In this document: positions 7,217 to 15,002 of the stretch, piece by piece
How the letters are laid out: each line of letters opens with the position of its first letter
Numbering within the stretch: position 1 is the first letter of the stretch
Assembly: GCA_002381225.1 (NCBI GenBank)
Contig: DFSS01000009.1
Coordinates: 13,778-39,105 of the forward strand
DNA from: Flavobacteriales bacterium UBA3431
GTDB lineage: Bacteria; Bacteroidota; Bacteroidia; Flavobacteriales; Schleiferiaceae
Direction of reading: 5' to 3'
DNA: 25,328 nucleotides
Program-made: the position numbers and the translations under genes
Notes under the pieces: generated by a model
Database searches by the model: none
Told to the model about the DNA's origin: nothing
The model's input: only the letters and a program-made list of their open reading frames with translations

Positions 7217-8635
7217 TTATTCACCCACGCGCTTGATGCGCATCGTGTTGGTGGTACCCTTCTTTAGGATGGGCATGCTGGCCAGTTGGATGATGAAGTC
7301 ACCATCTTCCACAAGCCCATCGTTGCGCAGCTGCGTGGTGATGTCCATCATCGTTTGGTCTGTGGACTCCAAGCCGTCGTAGTAGTATCCGCAAACGCCC
7401 CAGTACAAGCTCACTTTATTCAAAATGGCGCGGTTGGACGTGAAGGCGTAGATGTTGCTTTTGGGGCGGAAGGAGGAAATCAATTGGGCGGAATATCCTG
7501 AGAAGGTCATCGTGCAAATAGCCTTTGCTTCCACAAGGTTCGCCATTTTGGCGGCCTGAAAACAAATCGCATTGTTGACAAAGCGGTCATCTCCCTTCTT
7601 GGGCTTGCGCTCTTTGATGTGGTTAACTCCAGAGGTTTCGGCGGCAGCGACAATCTTCGCCATTGCGGTCACCACTTCAACCGGATATTGCCCCACAGAG
7701 GTTTCGCCGGAAAGCATCACGGCGTCGGCACCATCTAATACGGCATTGGCGACGTCGTTGACTTCGGCGCGGCTAGGCGTCATGCTGTCAATCATGCTTT
7801 CCATCATCTGGGTCGCAACGATGACGGGCTTCGCGCGCTCTACGGCCTTGGCGACAATCATCTTCTGAATCAACGGAACGCTTTCCATGGGAACTTCAAC
7901 CCCTAGGTCGCCGCGCGCAACCATGACCCCATCGGTGGCGTCGAGAATGCGCTCGATGTCGGAAACCGCTTCGGGCTTTTCAATCTTGGCAATGATGCCA
8001 GCGTTGGAGCCATTTTTATCCAAGATGGTGCGAAGCTCCTTGATGTCTTGGGCATTGCGGACGAAGCTGAGGCCTATCCAGTCTACATTCTCATCCATGG
8101 CGACGTCCAGGTCAGCCAAGTCTTTTTCGGTCAAGCAGGGCAAAGAAACCCGGGTATTGGGCAGGTTGACGCCCTTCTTGGACTTCAAGGGGCCTCCTTG
8201 AACGACCTCGGTGACGACTTCATCTTGGCGGTTGGTGGACAGGACGCGCATCATCAACTTTCCGTCGTCCAGCAGGATGGTCTCGCCGGGGTTGACATCT
8301 TTCGGAAACTGGGCATAGGTCATGTAGACGCGCTCCTTGGTGCCGTCACACTTCTCGTTCGTGAAGACAACACGGTCTCCAGGCTCGACGACAGCCCCTT
8401 CTTCTACCACGCCAACGCGCAGTTTAGGGCCTTGTAAATCAGCCAATATCGCGGCATGCAATCCGGTTCGTTCGAGAATTTCTCGGATGGTGCGGATGGT
8501 TCCGCGGTGTTGTTCGTGGCTTCCGTGGGAAAAATTGACCCGGAATACATTGACGCCAGCGCGCAACATCGCCTCTAAGACCGAAGGCTCAGAAGAGGCG
8601 GGACCCAGGGTGGCCACAATTTTGGTTCGTTTCAT
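7217..8635 (-). CDS. pyk: Pyruvate kinase
   Basis: A 472-residue pyruvate kinase, last enzyme of glycolysis, making pyruvate and ATP from phosphoenolpyruvate. Seen are MKRTKIVATLGPAS, RVNFSHG with the substrate-binding arginine, IIAKIEKPEAV carrying the catalytic lysine, VARGDLGVEVP with metal-ligand acidic residue, ATQMMESM and a C-terminal allosteric domain ending in a short tail. The length matches the classic bacterial form without an extra PEP-utiliser domain. It is the last gene of the acpP-fabF-rnc operon, 13 nt after the IPExxxVDY-like gene. Confidence 0.97.
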   Translation of the reverse strand: MKRTKIVATLGPASSEPSVLEAMLRAGVNVFRVNFSHGSHEQHRGTIRTIREILERTGLHAAILADLQGPKLRVGVVEEGAVVEPGDRVVFTNEKCDGTKERVYMTYAQFPKDVNPGETILLDDGKLMMRVLSTNRQDEVVTEVVQGGPLKSKKGVNLPNTRVSLPCLTEKDLADLDVAMDENVDWIGLSFVRNAQDIKELRTILDKNGSNAGIIAKIEKPEAVSDIERILDATDGVMVARGDLGVEVPMESVPLIQKMIVAKAVERAKPVIVATQMMESMIDSMTPSRAEVNDVANAVLDGADAVMLSGETSVGQYPVEVVTAMAKIVAAAETSGVNHIKERKPKKGDDRFVNNAICFQAAKMANLVEAKAICTMTFSGYSAQLISSFRPKSNIYAFTSNRAILNKVSLYWGVCGYYYDGLESTDQTMMDITTQLRNDGLVEDGDFIIQLASMPILKKGTTNTMRIKRVGE

Positions 8636-8648
8636 AGCGGTATTCGCT

Positions 8649-9149
8649 TTATAAGGTGTTCAGCGGTTCTAAGAGAAAGTGATCTCGAACGCGAAGGGTA
8701 GACCAAGGGAGGATGTTTTGGCCCACCACACCAGGAATCTGTGCGATTTGCCGTTGCAAAATTACCATTTCCGCGGGAGATAGCGGTGGATCAAGGATGA
8801 GAACGGCGTGAATCCGGGCGGGTTTCTGCACTAGGGGCCGTTTGGGCGCGTCAGAATCCTCGGCGGAAAACAAATCCTGGGAAGCGGGAGCGTGGCCGGA
8901 CAGCCAGGCCGATTCTTCGGGGATGTTCCAGAAGAGCGCCTGCTCTTGTGCGCCAAGATGACCACGGTACAAGGCGTGCGTGGTGCGCAAGGGAGTCTGC
9001 ACACAGCGGTGGTCTTCGACTCGGCCCAAGGCCCACCGAAGGTGGTGGTTGAGTTGGAAAACGAGGGACGTATCACTCAGCGCGGAGCTGAGCCCTAAGA
9101 GACTGGGGGGAGTCCCCTCATCGACGTCGTCGAGGACGAGACGGCTCAC
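8649..9149 (-). CDS. Divergent IPExxxVDY family-like protein
   Basis: A 166-residue protein between rnc and pyk, the usual place of the Bacteroidota IPExxxVDY family. The opening MSRLVLDDVDEG and the segment SLVFQLNHHLRWALGRVED fit that family's start (LxLDD, then a hydrophobic helix and LxR). The hallmark near the C-terminus is not recognisable: where IPExxxVDY would be expected there is IPGVVGQNIL and later VRDHFLLEPL. The assignment thus rests on position and the N-terminus. The middle (residues about 85-115) is low in conservation and rich in acidic and proline residues. The start overlaps rnc by 32 nt, pointing to translational coupling. Function of the family is unknown. Confidence 0.7.
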   Translation of the reverse strand: MSRLVLDDVDEGTPPSLLGLSSALSDTSLVFQLNHHLRWALGRVEDHRCVQTPLRTTHALYRGHLGAQEQALFWNIPEESAWLSGHAPASQDLFSAEDSDAPKRPLVQKPARIHAVLILDPPLSPAEMVILQRQIAQIPGVVGQNILPWSTLRVRDHFLLEPLNTL

Positions 9150-9882
9150 GGCGTCCGAGATTTAGGGTTTTGCAAGCAGCCCGTGAGGCCGCTTCTTCGG
9201 CGGCTTTTTTGGATTGGCCCGCACCTTCGCCCTTTAATTCCCCATCAATTTTGATGCTCATTGTAAAGCGCTTGCGGTGCTCGGCACCATTCTCATCGAG
9301 CACTTCGAATTCAAAGGTTTTCTTTTGGCGCTGAACCCACTCAATCAAAAGGCTCTTGTAGGAAATCACTTCTTTTTCGACGCGGTCGAAGTTGACGTGG
9401 GCGTCCAGCAAATGCTTGTGAACAAAGATCTTGGTGTCGTTCCAACCCCGGTCTACGTAGACGGCGCCCACCAAGGCTTCGAGGGTATTTCCAGGAACGG
9501 ATGTCGTGCCGGCACGGCGGCCCCGAGCAGATTGCTGCATCCAATCGGGAATGCCCATTTTCACAGCAATGCGGTTGAGGGCTTTACGAGAGACCACTTT
9601 GGAGCGCATGCTGGTCAAGTAGCCCTCGTCGCCTTTGGGGTATTTCTCGTAGAGGTATTCCGCCATTAAAACGCCGAGGACCGCATCCCCCAAATATTCC
9701 AAGCGCTCATAGCGCATGTTGGCGCTCTTTTGGCTGGGGTCATCGACCACCTTGCGACGAAAAGCGGCGAGATAAATATTGGGATCGTAGGCCCGAAGAC
9801 CCGTCATTTCTCGAATGGCCGCAAGCAATTCTTTGGATTCGGGAGGAACCGGCTTAAAGTAGGAAAGGAGTGCGCGAAGCAT
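9118..9882 (-). CDS. rnc: Ribonuclease III
   Basis: A 254-residue RNase III that cleaves double-stranded RNA, including rRNA precursors. The catalytic signature ERLEYLGDAVLG is at residues 59-70, and the second acidic cluster is in GNTLEALVGAVYVDRGW. A C-terminal double-stranded RNA binding domain follows (about 175-243, KKTFEFEVLDENGAEHRKRF, then GEGAGQSKKAAEEAASRAA), with a basic tail PSRPRRRR. The ATG at 9882 is 3 nt after the fabF stop. The acpP-fabF-rnc order is widespread in bacteria, which strengthens the call. Confidence 0.96.
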   Translation of the reverse strand: MLRALLSYFKPVPPESKELLAAIREMTGLRAYDPNIYLAAFRRKVVDDPSQKSANMRYERLEYLGDAVLGVLMAEYLYEKYPKGDEGYLTSMRSKVVSRKALNRIAVKMGIPDWMQQSARGRRAGTTSVPGNTLEALVGAVYVDRGWNDTKIFVHKHLLDAHVNFDRVEKEVISYKSLLIEWVQRQKKTFEFEVLDENGAEHRKRFTMSIKIDGELKGEGAGQSKKAAEEAASRAACKTLNLGRREPSRPRRRR

Positions 9883-9885
9883 AGA

Positions 9886-11136
9886 TCAATTCACCTTCTT
9901 GAACACAACCGATGCGTTGTGGCCTCCAAACCCAAAGGTGTTGGAAAGAGCCGCACGCACGACGCGTTTCTGCGGGGTGTTGAAGGTGAAATTCAGTTTT
10001 CCGTCCAGTTCGGGATCGTCCGTAAAGTGGTTGATCGTCGGAGGCACGATGTCGTGAACGACGCTCAAACAGGCCACGAGGGCTTCGGCGGCACCTGCGG
10101 CTCCAAGAAGGTGGCCCGTCATGGACTTGGTGGAGCTGATATTCAGTTTGTATGCGTGCTCACCAAAGACGCCCTGAATGGCTTTGGTTTCGGCAATATC
10201 GCCAAGAGGGGTTGACGTGCCGTGCACGTTGACATAGTCCACATCTTCGGGTTTCATGCCAGCATCTTCGAGGCAATTGCGCATCACATTGAGGGCGCCC
10301 AGACCTTCTGGGTGAGGCGCAGTCAAGTGGTGCGCATCGGCGGACAAGCCTCCGCCAGCAAGCTCGGCGTAGATTTTTGCTCCGCGCGCGACAGCATGGT
10401 CGTAGGACTCGAGCACCATGCAGGCGGCTCCTTCTCCCATGACAAAACCGTCGCGGTCTTTGTCAAAGGGGCGCGAGGCCGTTGTAGGATCGTCGTTTCG
10501 GGTCGACAGGGCATGCATGGCATTAAATCCACCAATGCCACCTGGGCCAATCGCCGCTTCCGAACCACCACAAACCAGGACATCGGCTTTGCCGAGGCGA
10601 AGCAACATCAAGGCATCAATGATGGCGTTGGTGGAGGAGGCGCAAGCCGAAACGGTCGTGTAGTTCGGGCCACGGAACCCGTATTTCATGGAGACATGAC
10701 CGCCGCAGATGTCGGCAATCATTTTAGGGATGAAGAAGGGGTTAAATCGGGGCGTCCCCTCGCCTTGAACATAGTTCGTGGCCTCTTCAAAGAAGGTGTC
10801 AATACCGCCAATGCCCGAACCCCAAATGACTCCAATGCGGTCTTTGGAGGTGTCGGTGTCGACAATGCCGGAATCTTGAATGGCCTCATCGGCCGCGATC
10901 AAACCGAGGTGCGTGCAGCGGTCCATTCGGCGCATTTCCTTGCGGTCGATAAAGTCCTCAACTTGGAGGTTTTTAATCTCGCAGGCAAATTGCGTTTTGA
11001 ACTTGGACGTATCAAAATGAGTAATGGGAGCGGCACCGCTCTTTCCTTTGAGCAGGCCGTCCCAAAATTCTTTGGCGTTGTTACCAATTGGAGTTAAGGC
11101 TCCAATACCGGTAACGACTACGCGCTTCAGTTCCAT
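9886..11136 (-). CDS. fabF: 3-oxoacyl-[acyl-carrier-protein] synthase II
   Basis: A 416-residue beta-ketoacyl-ACP synthase II that elongates fatty acids by condensing malonyl-ACP with acyl-ACP. The triad is C165 in TVSACASSTN, H305 in VNVHGTSTPLGD and H342 in TKSMTGHLLGAAGA, with K337 nearby. The protein is full length. It starts 12 nt after acpP and ends 3 nt before rnc, in a minus-strand operon. Nothing unusual is seen. Confidence 0.97.
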   Translation of the reverse strand: MELKRVVVTGIGALTPIGNNAKEFWDGLLKGKSGAAPITHFDTSKFKTQFACEIKNLQVEDFIDRKEMRRMDRCTHLGLIAADEAIQDSGIVDTDTSKDRIGVIWGSGIGGIDTFFEEATNYVQGEGTPRFNPFFIPKMIADICGGHVSMKYGFRGPNYTTVSACASSTNAIIDALMLLRLGKADVLVCGGSEAAIGPGGIGGFNAMHALSTRNDDPTTASRPFDKDRDGFVMGEGAACMVLESYDHAVARGAKIYAELAGGGLSADAHHLTAPHPEGLGALNVMRNCLEDAGMKPEDVDYVNVHGTSTPLGDIAETKAIQGVFGEHAYKLNISSTKSMTGHLLGAAGAAEALVACLSVVHDIVPPTINHFTDDPELDGKLNFTFNTPQKRVVRAALSNTFGFGGHNASVVFKKVN

Positions 11137-11148
11137 CCCAGAGGATGA

Positions 11149-11385
11149 TTAGGCTTTTGCGGCTTCGATGTACGAAACAGCCTGACCCACCGTAGCAATA
11201 TTCTCGGCTTGGTCGTCTGGAATTTGGATATCGAATTCCTTTTCGAATTCCATGATCAATTCTACAGTGTCCAGAGAGTCAGCACCCAAATCGTTGGTGA
11301 AAGATGCTTCGGTGGTGACTTCGGCTTCAGAAACGCCGAGCTTGTCGACGATAATGGCCTTAACGCGGGATGCGATATCCGACAT
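11149..11385 (-). CDS. acpP: Acyl carrier protein
   Basis: A 78-residue acyl carrier protein. The phosphopantetheine attachment serine is S37 in LGADSLDTVE, with the acidic helix II (ELIMEFEKEFDIQIPDD) that contacts partner enzymes. The ATG at 11385 was chosen because MSDIASRVKAIIVDKLGV matches the family start; a 22-residue upstream extension to 11451 would run through the promoter. It heads the operon acpP-fabF-rnc-IPE-like-pyk and diverges from purN. Confidence 0.97.
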   Translation of the reverse strand: MSDIASRVKAIIVDKLGVSEAEVTTEASFTNDLGADSLDTVELIMEFEKEFDIQIPDDQAENIATVGQAVSYIEAAKA

Positions 11386-11415
11386 AACAGTGAGTTTAGA
11401 TTGGTTGAATCGGTG

Positions 11416-11446
11416 CAAAGAAACGCCATACCGGCATTTAGTACAA
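11416..11446 (-). promoter_or_regulatory. Candidate promoter of the acpP operon
   Basis: On the minus strand TTG (11446 to 11444) is followed after 20 nt by TTTCTTTG (11423 to 11416), one mismatch from TAnnTTTG. The spacing fits the Bacteroidota -33/-7 pair. The leader to the acpP ATG would be about 27 nt. Confidence 0.45.
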
Positions 11447-11486
11447 TACATTTCGTGCAGGGCCGGTCGGATTTACCCCCATGAAC

Positions 11487-11494
11487 TACCTTTG
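11487..11494 (+). promoter_or_regulatory. -7 box of purN, probably giving a leaderless mRNA
   Basis: TACCTTTG is an exact TAnnTTTG box, 5 nt before the purN ATG at 11500. Transcription would begin 3-6 nt after the box, at or next to the start codon, leaving no room for a ribosome binding site. No convincing -33 element is seen. Confidence 0.5.
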
Positions 11495-11499
11495 TGTCC

Positions 11500-12111
11500 A
11501 TGACCTCGGAGCCCGCTCAACCCCTGATTTCATTGGCTGTTTTGGCCTCCGGAAGCGGCAGCAATGCGGCGGCAATAGTCGAATATTTTCACGCGCACAA
11601 ATTTTGCCGCATTGAAGGAATTTGGACAAATACGCCGAAAGCGGGCGTTTTGAGCCGCGATTTAACCGTGCCGGTACACGTATTTAACCCGGACGTGGAC
11701 GACGAAACCTTGGTTGCCCATTGGGGGGAGTGTGGAATTTCGGCGATTCTCTGCGCGGGCTACCTAAAAAAGATTCCTTTGCGCTGGATTCAAGCCTTTC
11801 CAGGCCGAATCTGGAATGTGCACCCCGCACTGTTGCCCAAATTCGGCGGACCGGGGATGTATGGTCTGCATATCCACCGGGCCGTATTGGCCGCCGGCGA
11901 GACGGAATCCGGCCTCACTATCCATGAGGTTACGGAGCACTATGACGAAGGGCCGGCGCTCTTCCAGTGCCGTGTTCCCGTGTTCCCTAGCGAAGCACCC
12001 GAGGCGTTGCAAGCCCGCATCTTGCGGGCTGAACACTGGGCTTTTCCGCGCGTGGTGGAAGCCATTTTAATGAACCGCCCCTTACCCCATCCCGACCAAT
12101 GCCCCGCGTAG
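11500..12111 (+). CDS. purN: Phosphoribosylglycinamide formyltransferase
   Basis: A 203-residue GAR transformylase of purine synthesis, using 10-formyltetrahydrofolate. It shows LAVLASGSGSNAAAI (phosphate-binding GSGSN), NVHPALLPKFGGPGMYG with the catalytic N and H, and the folate-site aspartate in HYDEGPALF. The length is normal. ATG at 11500 is preferred over GTG at 11494 because the GTG overlaps the -7 box. It diverges from acpP and overlaps rnhA by 13 nt, so the two are likely co-translated. Confidence 0.96.
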   Translation: MTSEPAQPLISLAVLASGSGSNAAAIVEYFHAHKFCRIEGIWTNTPKAGVLSRDLTVPVHVFNPDVDDETLVAHWGECGISAILCAGYLKKIPLRWIQAFPGRIWNVHPALLPKFGGPGMYGLHIHRAVLAAGETESGLTIHEVTEHYDEGPALFQCRVPVFPSEAPEALQARILRAEHWAFPRVVEAILMNRPLPHPDQCPA

Positions 12112-12569
12112 AACTGTATACAGACGGCGCCGCAAAGGGCAATCCTGGCCCCGGAGGCTATGGGGCCATCCTGCGCCACGGGTCCAACGAAAAAGAACTG
12201 TCCGGTGGCTTCTACCACACGACCAATAACCGCATGGAGCTCTTAGCGGTGATCGTGGGACTGGAGGCGCTCAAAGTGCCAGGATGTGAGGTCACCGTCG
12301 TTTCGGACAGCAAATACGTTGTCGATGCCTTTCTGAAGAATTGGATTGGCGGATGGAAACGGCGAGGGTGGGCAAAAGTCAAAAACCCCGACCTGTGGAA
12401 GCGGCTATTGCGCGCCATGGAACCTCACCAGGTACAGTTCACATGGATCAAGGGCCACAACGACCATCCTGAAAATGAGCGTTGCGATCGATTGGCCGTG
12501 GCGGCGTCCCTGGCCCCCACAGAACAAGACTTCGGCTATGCCCCCGATGACGGAAAATTAGGCCTTTAA
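12099..12569 (+). CDS. rnhA: Ribonuclease HI
   Basis: A 156-residue RNase HI that cuts the RNA strand of RNA-DNA hybrids. The acidic active site is complete: D9 (YTDGAAKGNPGPGGYG), E47 (NNRMELLAV), D70 (SDSKYVVDAF) and D130 (ERCDRLA), with H120 in WIKGHNDHPEN. The basic handle WKRRGWAK is present. The start lies inside the end of purN (13-nt overlap). Its 3' end overlaps the convergent GH3 gene by 12 nt, with no terminator visible there. Confidence 0.96.
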   Translation: MPRVELYTDGAAKGNPGPGGYGAILRHGSNEKELSGGFYHTTNNRMELLAVIVGLEALKVPGCEVTVVSDSKYVVDAFLKNWIGGWKRRGWAKVKNPDLWKRLLRAMEPHQVQFTWIKGHNDHPENERCDRLAVAASLAPTEQDFGYAPDDGKLGL

Positions 12570-14063
12570 TGGGGCCAGAAGGGCCTCGGCAATTTTTCGG
12601 TCGTTCGTCAAGCGCGGCACCTTATTCTGTCCCCCGAGCTTTCCCTCGGACTTCATGAAACGGATAAAGGACTCAGGCCCTAAACTGCGCAGCACGCAAG
12701 GACGCAGAATGCTTCCCACAATCAAATCATCGTAGTAGACATTCTTCGTGCGCATGCCCGTGTCCAATGTGGCCGCAAAGGCGGCTAAATCTTTTGGAAG
12801 CTCATCAAACTCCACGAGCCATTCGTGGTAGGGCAAGCCACCTTCGCTGGGGTTGACGTTAGGGGCTACGGTGAATTCACGTACCAAACCGCCGTGCTGG
12901 ATGAGCGCTTGGTCCATAGCATATTCCACCTCGGAGCCGATGACATGTTCGCCAAAGGCGGAGATAAAGTGCTTGATTCGGCCCGTGACCCGAATCCGGT
13001 ACGGGGCCTTCGACACAAACTGCACCGTGTCGCCAATGCTATAGCCCCAGAGGCCCGCGTTGGTGTTCAAAATCAGGGCATAGTTTACGCCCAGCTCGAC
13101 TTCGCCAATGCTTAAGCGCGGGGGATTTTCCTCAAAGAACTGGTCGGCGGGCACAAATTCGTAGAACATTTCATTGTTCAAAAGCAGCAATAAGTCGGGG
13201 CTGTCCGCCTGGTCCTGGTAGGCAAAAAAGCCCTCGGAGGCCGGATACGTTTCCAGGATAGGAACATTTTTCCCAAAAAGTTCGATCAACCGTGCCCGGT
13301 AGGGCTCTAAGGCCACCCCCCCCGTCACAAAGAGGTCAAAATTCGGGAAGATCTCTGCGATGGTTTTCTTGCCCGTCTTGTCCATTAGGCGCTCAAAGTA
13401 CATCTGCACCCAAGGCGGGATGCCGCTGATGACGGTCATATCTGCGTTGTAGGTTTCCTCGGCGATGGCTTGCACTTTGGTTTCCCAGTCTTCGATGCAG
13501 TTGGTTTCCCATGAGGGCATGCGGTTCTTTAATAAGTAGCTGGGCACGAAGTGCGCGGTGATACCAGACAATCGGCCCAAGGCGACACCTTTTTTGTCTT
13601 CCAACTCAGGACTACCCTGAAGGAAGATCATTTTGCCGTTCAAGAAGCCGGTCCTTCCGGTGTTCCGAATGTGCGCAAACAGCGCGTTGCGAGCGGATTT
13701 AATGTGGTAAGGAACGGACTCCTTCGTCAATGGGATGTACTTGGCGCCCGAGGTAGTGCCGCTGGTTTTCGCATAGTATAAGGGCCGGCCGGGCCAAAGG
13801 ACATCGGATTCGCCGTCCACCACGCGGTCCACATAGGAACGCAGGCCTTCGTAGTCACGAAGCGGCACGCGGGCTTTGAAATCGGCATACGAGCGAATCT
13901 CTGCAAAGCCATGGTCCTGGCCAAAGGCGGTATCCTTCGCCGCCTGCAGCAAGCGGTGAAGAACGGCGTCTTGTGTTTCTACCGGCTTGGAGGCCCATTT
14001 TTGGGTTTCGCGCTCAGCGAGGGCGGCCCAAATACGGGCGCCAATCTCTTTCAATGTGGCCAT
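12558..14063 (-). CDS. GH3 superfamily acyl-adenylating protein
   Basis: A 501-residue bacterial member of the GH3 family, named after plant auxin-responsive acyl-acid amido synthetases and related to acyl-adenylating enzymes. The ATP-binding motif TSGTTSG is at residues 100-106 and is followed by AKYIPLTKES; ETYPASEGFFAYQ is the second nucleotide motif and GYSIGDTVQF the third. These suggest a working adenylating enzyme, but the bacterial substrate is not known. Plant hormone chemistry should not be inferred from the family name. It starts 7 nt after the M23-like gene and probably shares its transcript. Its length matches bacterial homologues, which I recall as common in Bacteroidota. Confidence 0.9.
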   Translation of the reverse strand: MATLKEIGARIWAALAERETQKWASKPVETQDAVLHRLLQAAKDTAFGQDHGFAEIRSYADFKARVPLRDYEGLRSYVDRVVDGESDVLWPGRPLYYAKTSGTTSGAKYIPLTKESVPYHIKSARNALFAHIRNTGRTGFLNGKMIFLQGSPELEDKKGVALGRLSGITAHFVPSYLLKNRMPSWETNCIEDWETKVQAIAEETYNADMTVISGIPPWVQMYFERLMDKTGKKTIAEIFPNFDLFVTGGVALEPYRARLIELFGKNVPILETYPASEGFFAYQDQADSPDLLLLLNNEMFYEFVPADQFFEENPPRLSIGEVELGVNYALILNTNAGLWGYSIGDTVQFVSKAPYRIRVTGRIKHFISAFGEHVIGSEVEYAMDQALIQHGGLVREFTVAPNVNPSEGGLPYHEWLVEFDELPKDLAAFAATLDTGMRTKNVYYDDLIVGSILRPCVLRSLGPESFIRFMKSEGKLGGQNKVPRLTNDRKIAEALLAPLKA

Positions 14064-14070
14064 ATGCTCT

Positions 14071-14913
14071 TTAAAGTCCTAAAAGCTTTTCAAGGTTGAG
14101 GGACTCTCCTCCCAACCAATATTGTACCGTGGCAAAGGCGGCTTCGCCCTCGGGCGCTTCGCCCAATGTTCCCAGCGCATCGCCTTGCTTGAGGTAGTCC
14201 CCAGCGCGCTTGGTCGTTTTACCCAGGTTGCCGTAGCGGCCCACGCCGCCGCCCGCATGTTGCACCAGCACCACAAAACCCAGGGACGGCGTACCCTCTA
14301 CGGATATGACCGTACCGTCTTTCATGGAGAGGACTTCGTCTCCCTCCACGCCCCCAAGGGCAATGCCAAACTCGCGACGGCCCATCCGTTGCCGAGCCAA
14401 AACGTCACCCGCAAGGGGGCGCATCAAGTCCTTGTCGGGATCAATGGTGCCCTTGCCCTGTGCTTCCATGTCGGCTACGGCTTGGCGCAAGGCCAACTCC
14501 CGATCTGTGGGCTTCAATTTTTCAGGATTCCAGCCCGCGGGAACCGTGGAGGCGCTTCCAAGCGAGTCGATGGGCAAGGCGTCATCCAAGACCGCTTGCA
14601 GGCGGCGAATGAACGCTTCTTGGTAGGCGACCTGCACCGTTAAAGAATCCGATTCTTGGTCAAGCTCTATGGCCGAGCGGCGCAAATTTGTACTCGCATA
14701 GCCGGGAATGTACTCGCGAAGAGGGGTGTAGGCGATCAAGAGGATGGTGCTCACGATCAGGACTACGGCAGTTGTTCCCACGGTAATAAAGACATTGAAG
14801 CGGCTCAAGACCATAGAAAACCGCTCCTCAAAAGAGGCCTCGTCCAAGAGCACCACGCGGTACTTTCGGAGCAGTTTATGCCATCGCCTGGGGTGTTTCT
14901 CCTTCTTTTCCAT
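14071..14913 (-). CDS. M23/LytM-like membrane protein lacking peptidase residues
   Basis: A 280-residue protein with a basic cytoplasmic N-terminus, one membrane helix (about 39-62), a periplasmic linker with coiled-coil character (75-115) and a C-terminal M23-type beta domain (about 165-280). In active M23 enzymes zinc is held by HxxxD and HxH motifs. Here the first position reads RREFGIALG (179-187), the YxH segment reads YGNLG (227-231) and the HLHFE region reads AFATVQYW (259-266); only an isolated H219 remains. It is therefore probably a non-catalytic LytM-like protein, as known for EnvC/NlpD-type activators, though the partner is unknown. A -7 box lies 6 nt before its ATG. It pairs with the GH3 gene downstream. 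Confidence 0.85.
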   Translation of the reverse strand: MEKKEKHPRRWHKLLRKYRVVLLDEASFEERFSMVLSRFNVFITVGTTAVVLIVSTILLIAYTPLREYIPGYASTNLRRSAIELDQESDSLTVQVAYQEAFIRRLQAVLDDALPIDSLGSASTVPAGWNPEKLKPTDRELALRQAVADMEAQGKGTIDPDKDLMRPLAGDVLARQRMGRREFGIALGGVEGDEVLSMKDGTVISVEGTPSLGFVVLVQHAGGGVGRYGNLGKTTKRAGDYLKQGDALGTLGEAPEGEAAFATVQYWLGGESLNLEKLLGL

Positions 14914-14919
14914 GCATTA

Positions 14920-14927
14920 CAAAGATA
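14920..14927 (-). promoter_or_regulatory. -7 box of the M23-like gene, probably leaderless
   Basis: On the minus strand this reads TATCTTTG, an exact TAnnTTTG match, 6 nt before the ATG at 14913. The transcript would start within a few nucleotides of the start codon. No -33 element is apparent. Confidence 0.5.
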
Positions 14928-14956
14928 TTGGCTCCGCGTGGCCCATCTCCATGAAA

Positions 14957-14964
14957 TAACTTTG
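14957..14964 (+). promoter_or_regulatory. -7 box of porW/sprE
   Basis: TAACTTTG is an exact TAnnTTTG match. It would start transcription near 14968, giving a leader of about 35 nt before the ATG at 15003. It lies back to back with the M23-like gene's box, 29 nt apart. The box probably drives the porW-bactofilin-atpZ run. Confidence 0.5.
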
Positions 14965-15002
14965 GGGCCGAGTCGTTAGTTGTGTTCGACCCCAATCTGT
15001 CC

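Noticed and set aside
10222..11097. 291-codon open frame on the plus strand, antisense to fabF
   Set aside because: It mirrors the codons of fabF, whose motifs are complete; the predicted peptide has no recognisable domain and there is no promoter box in front of it.
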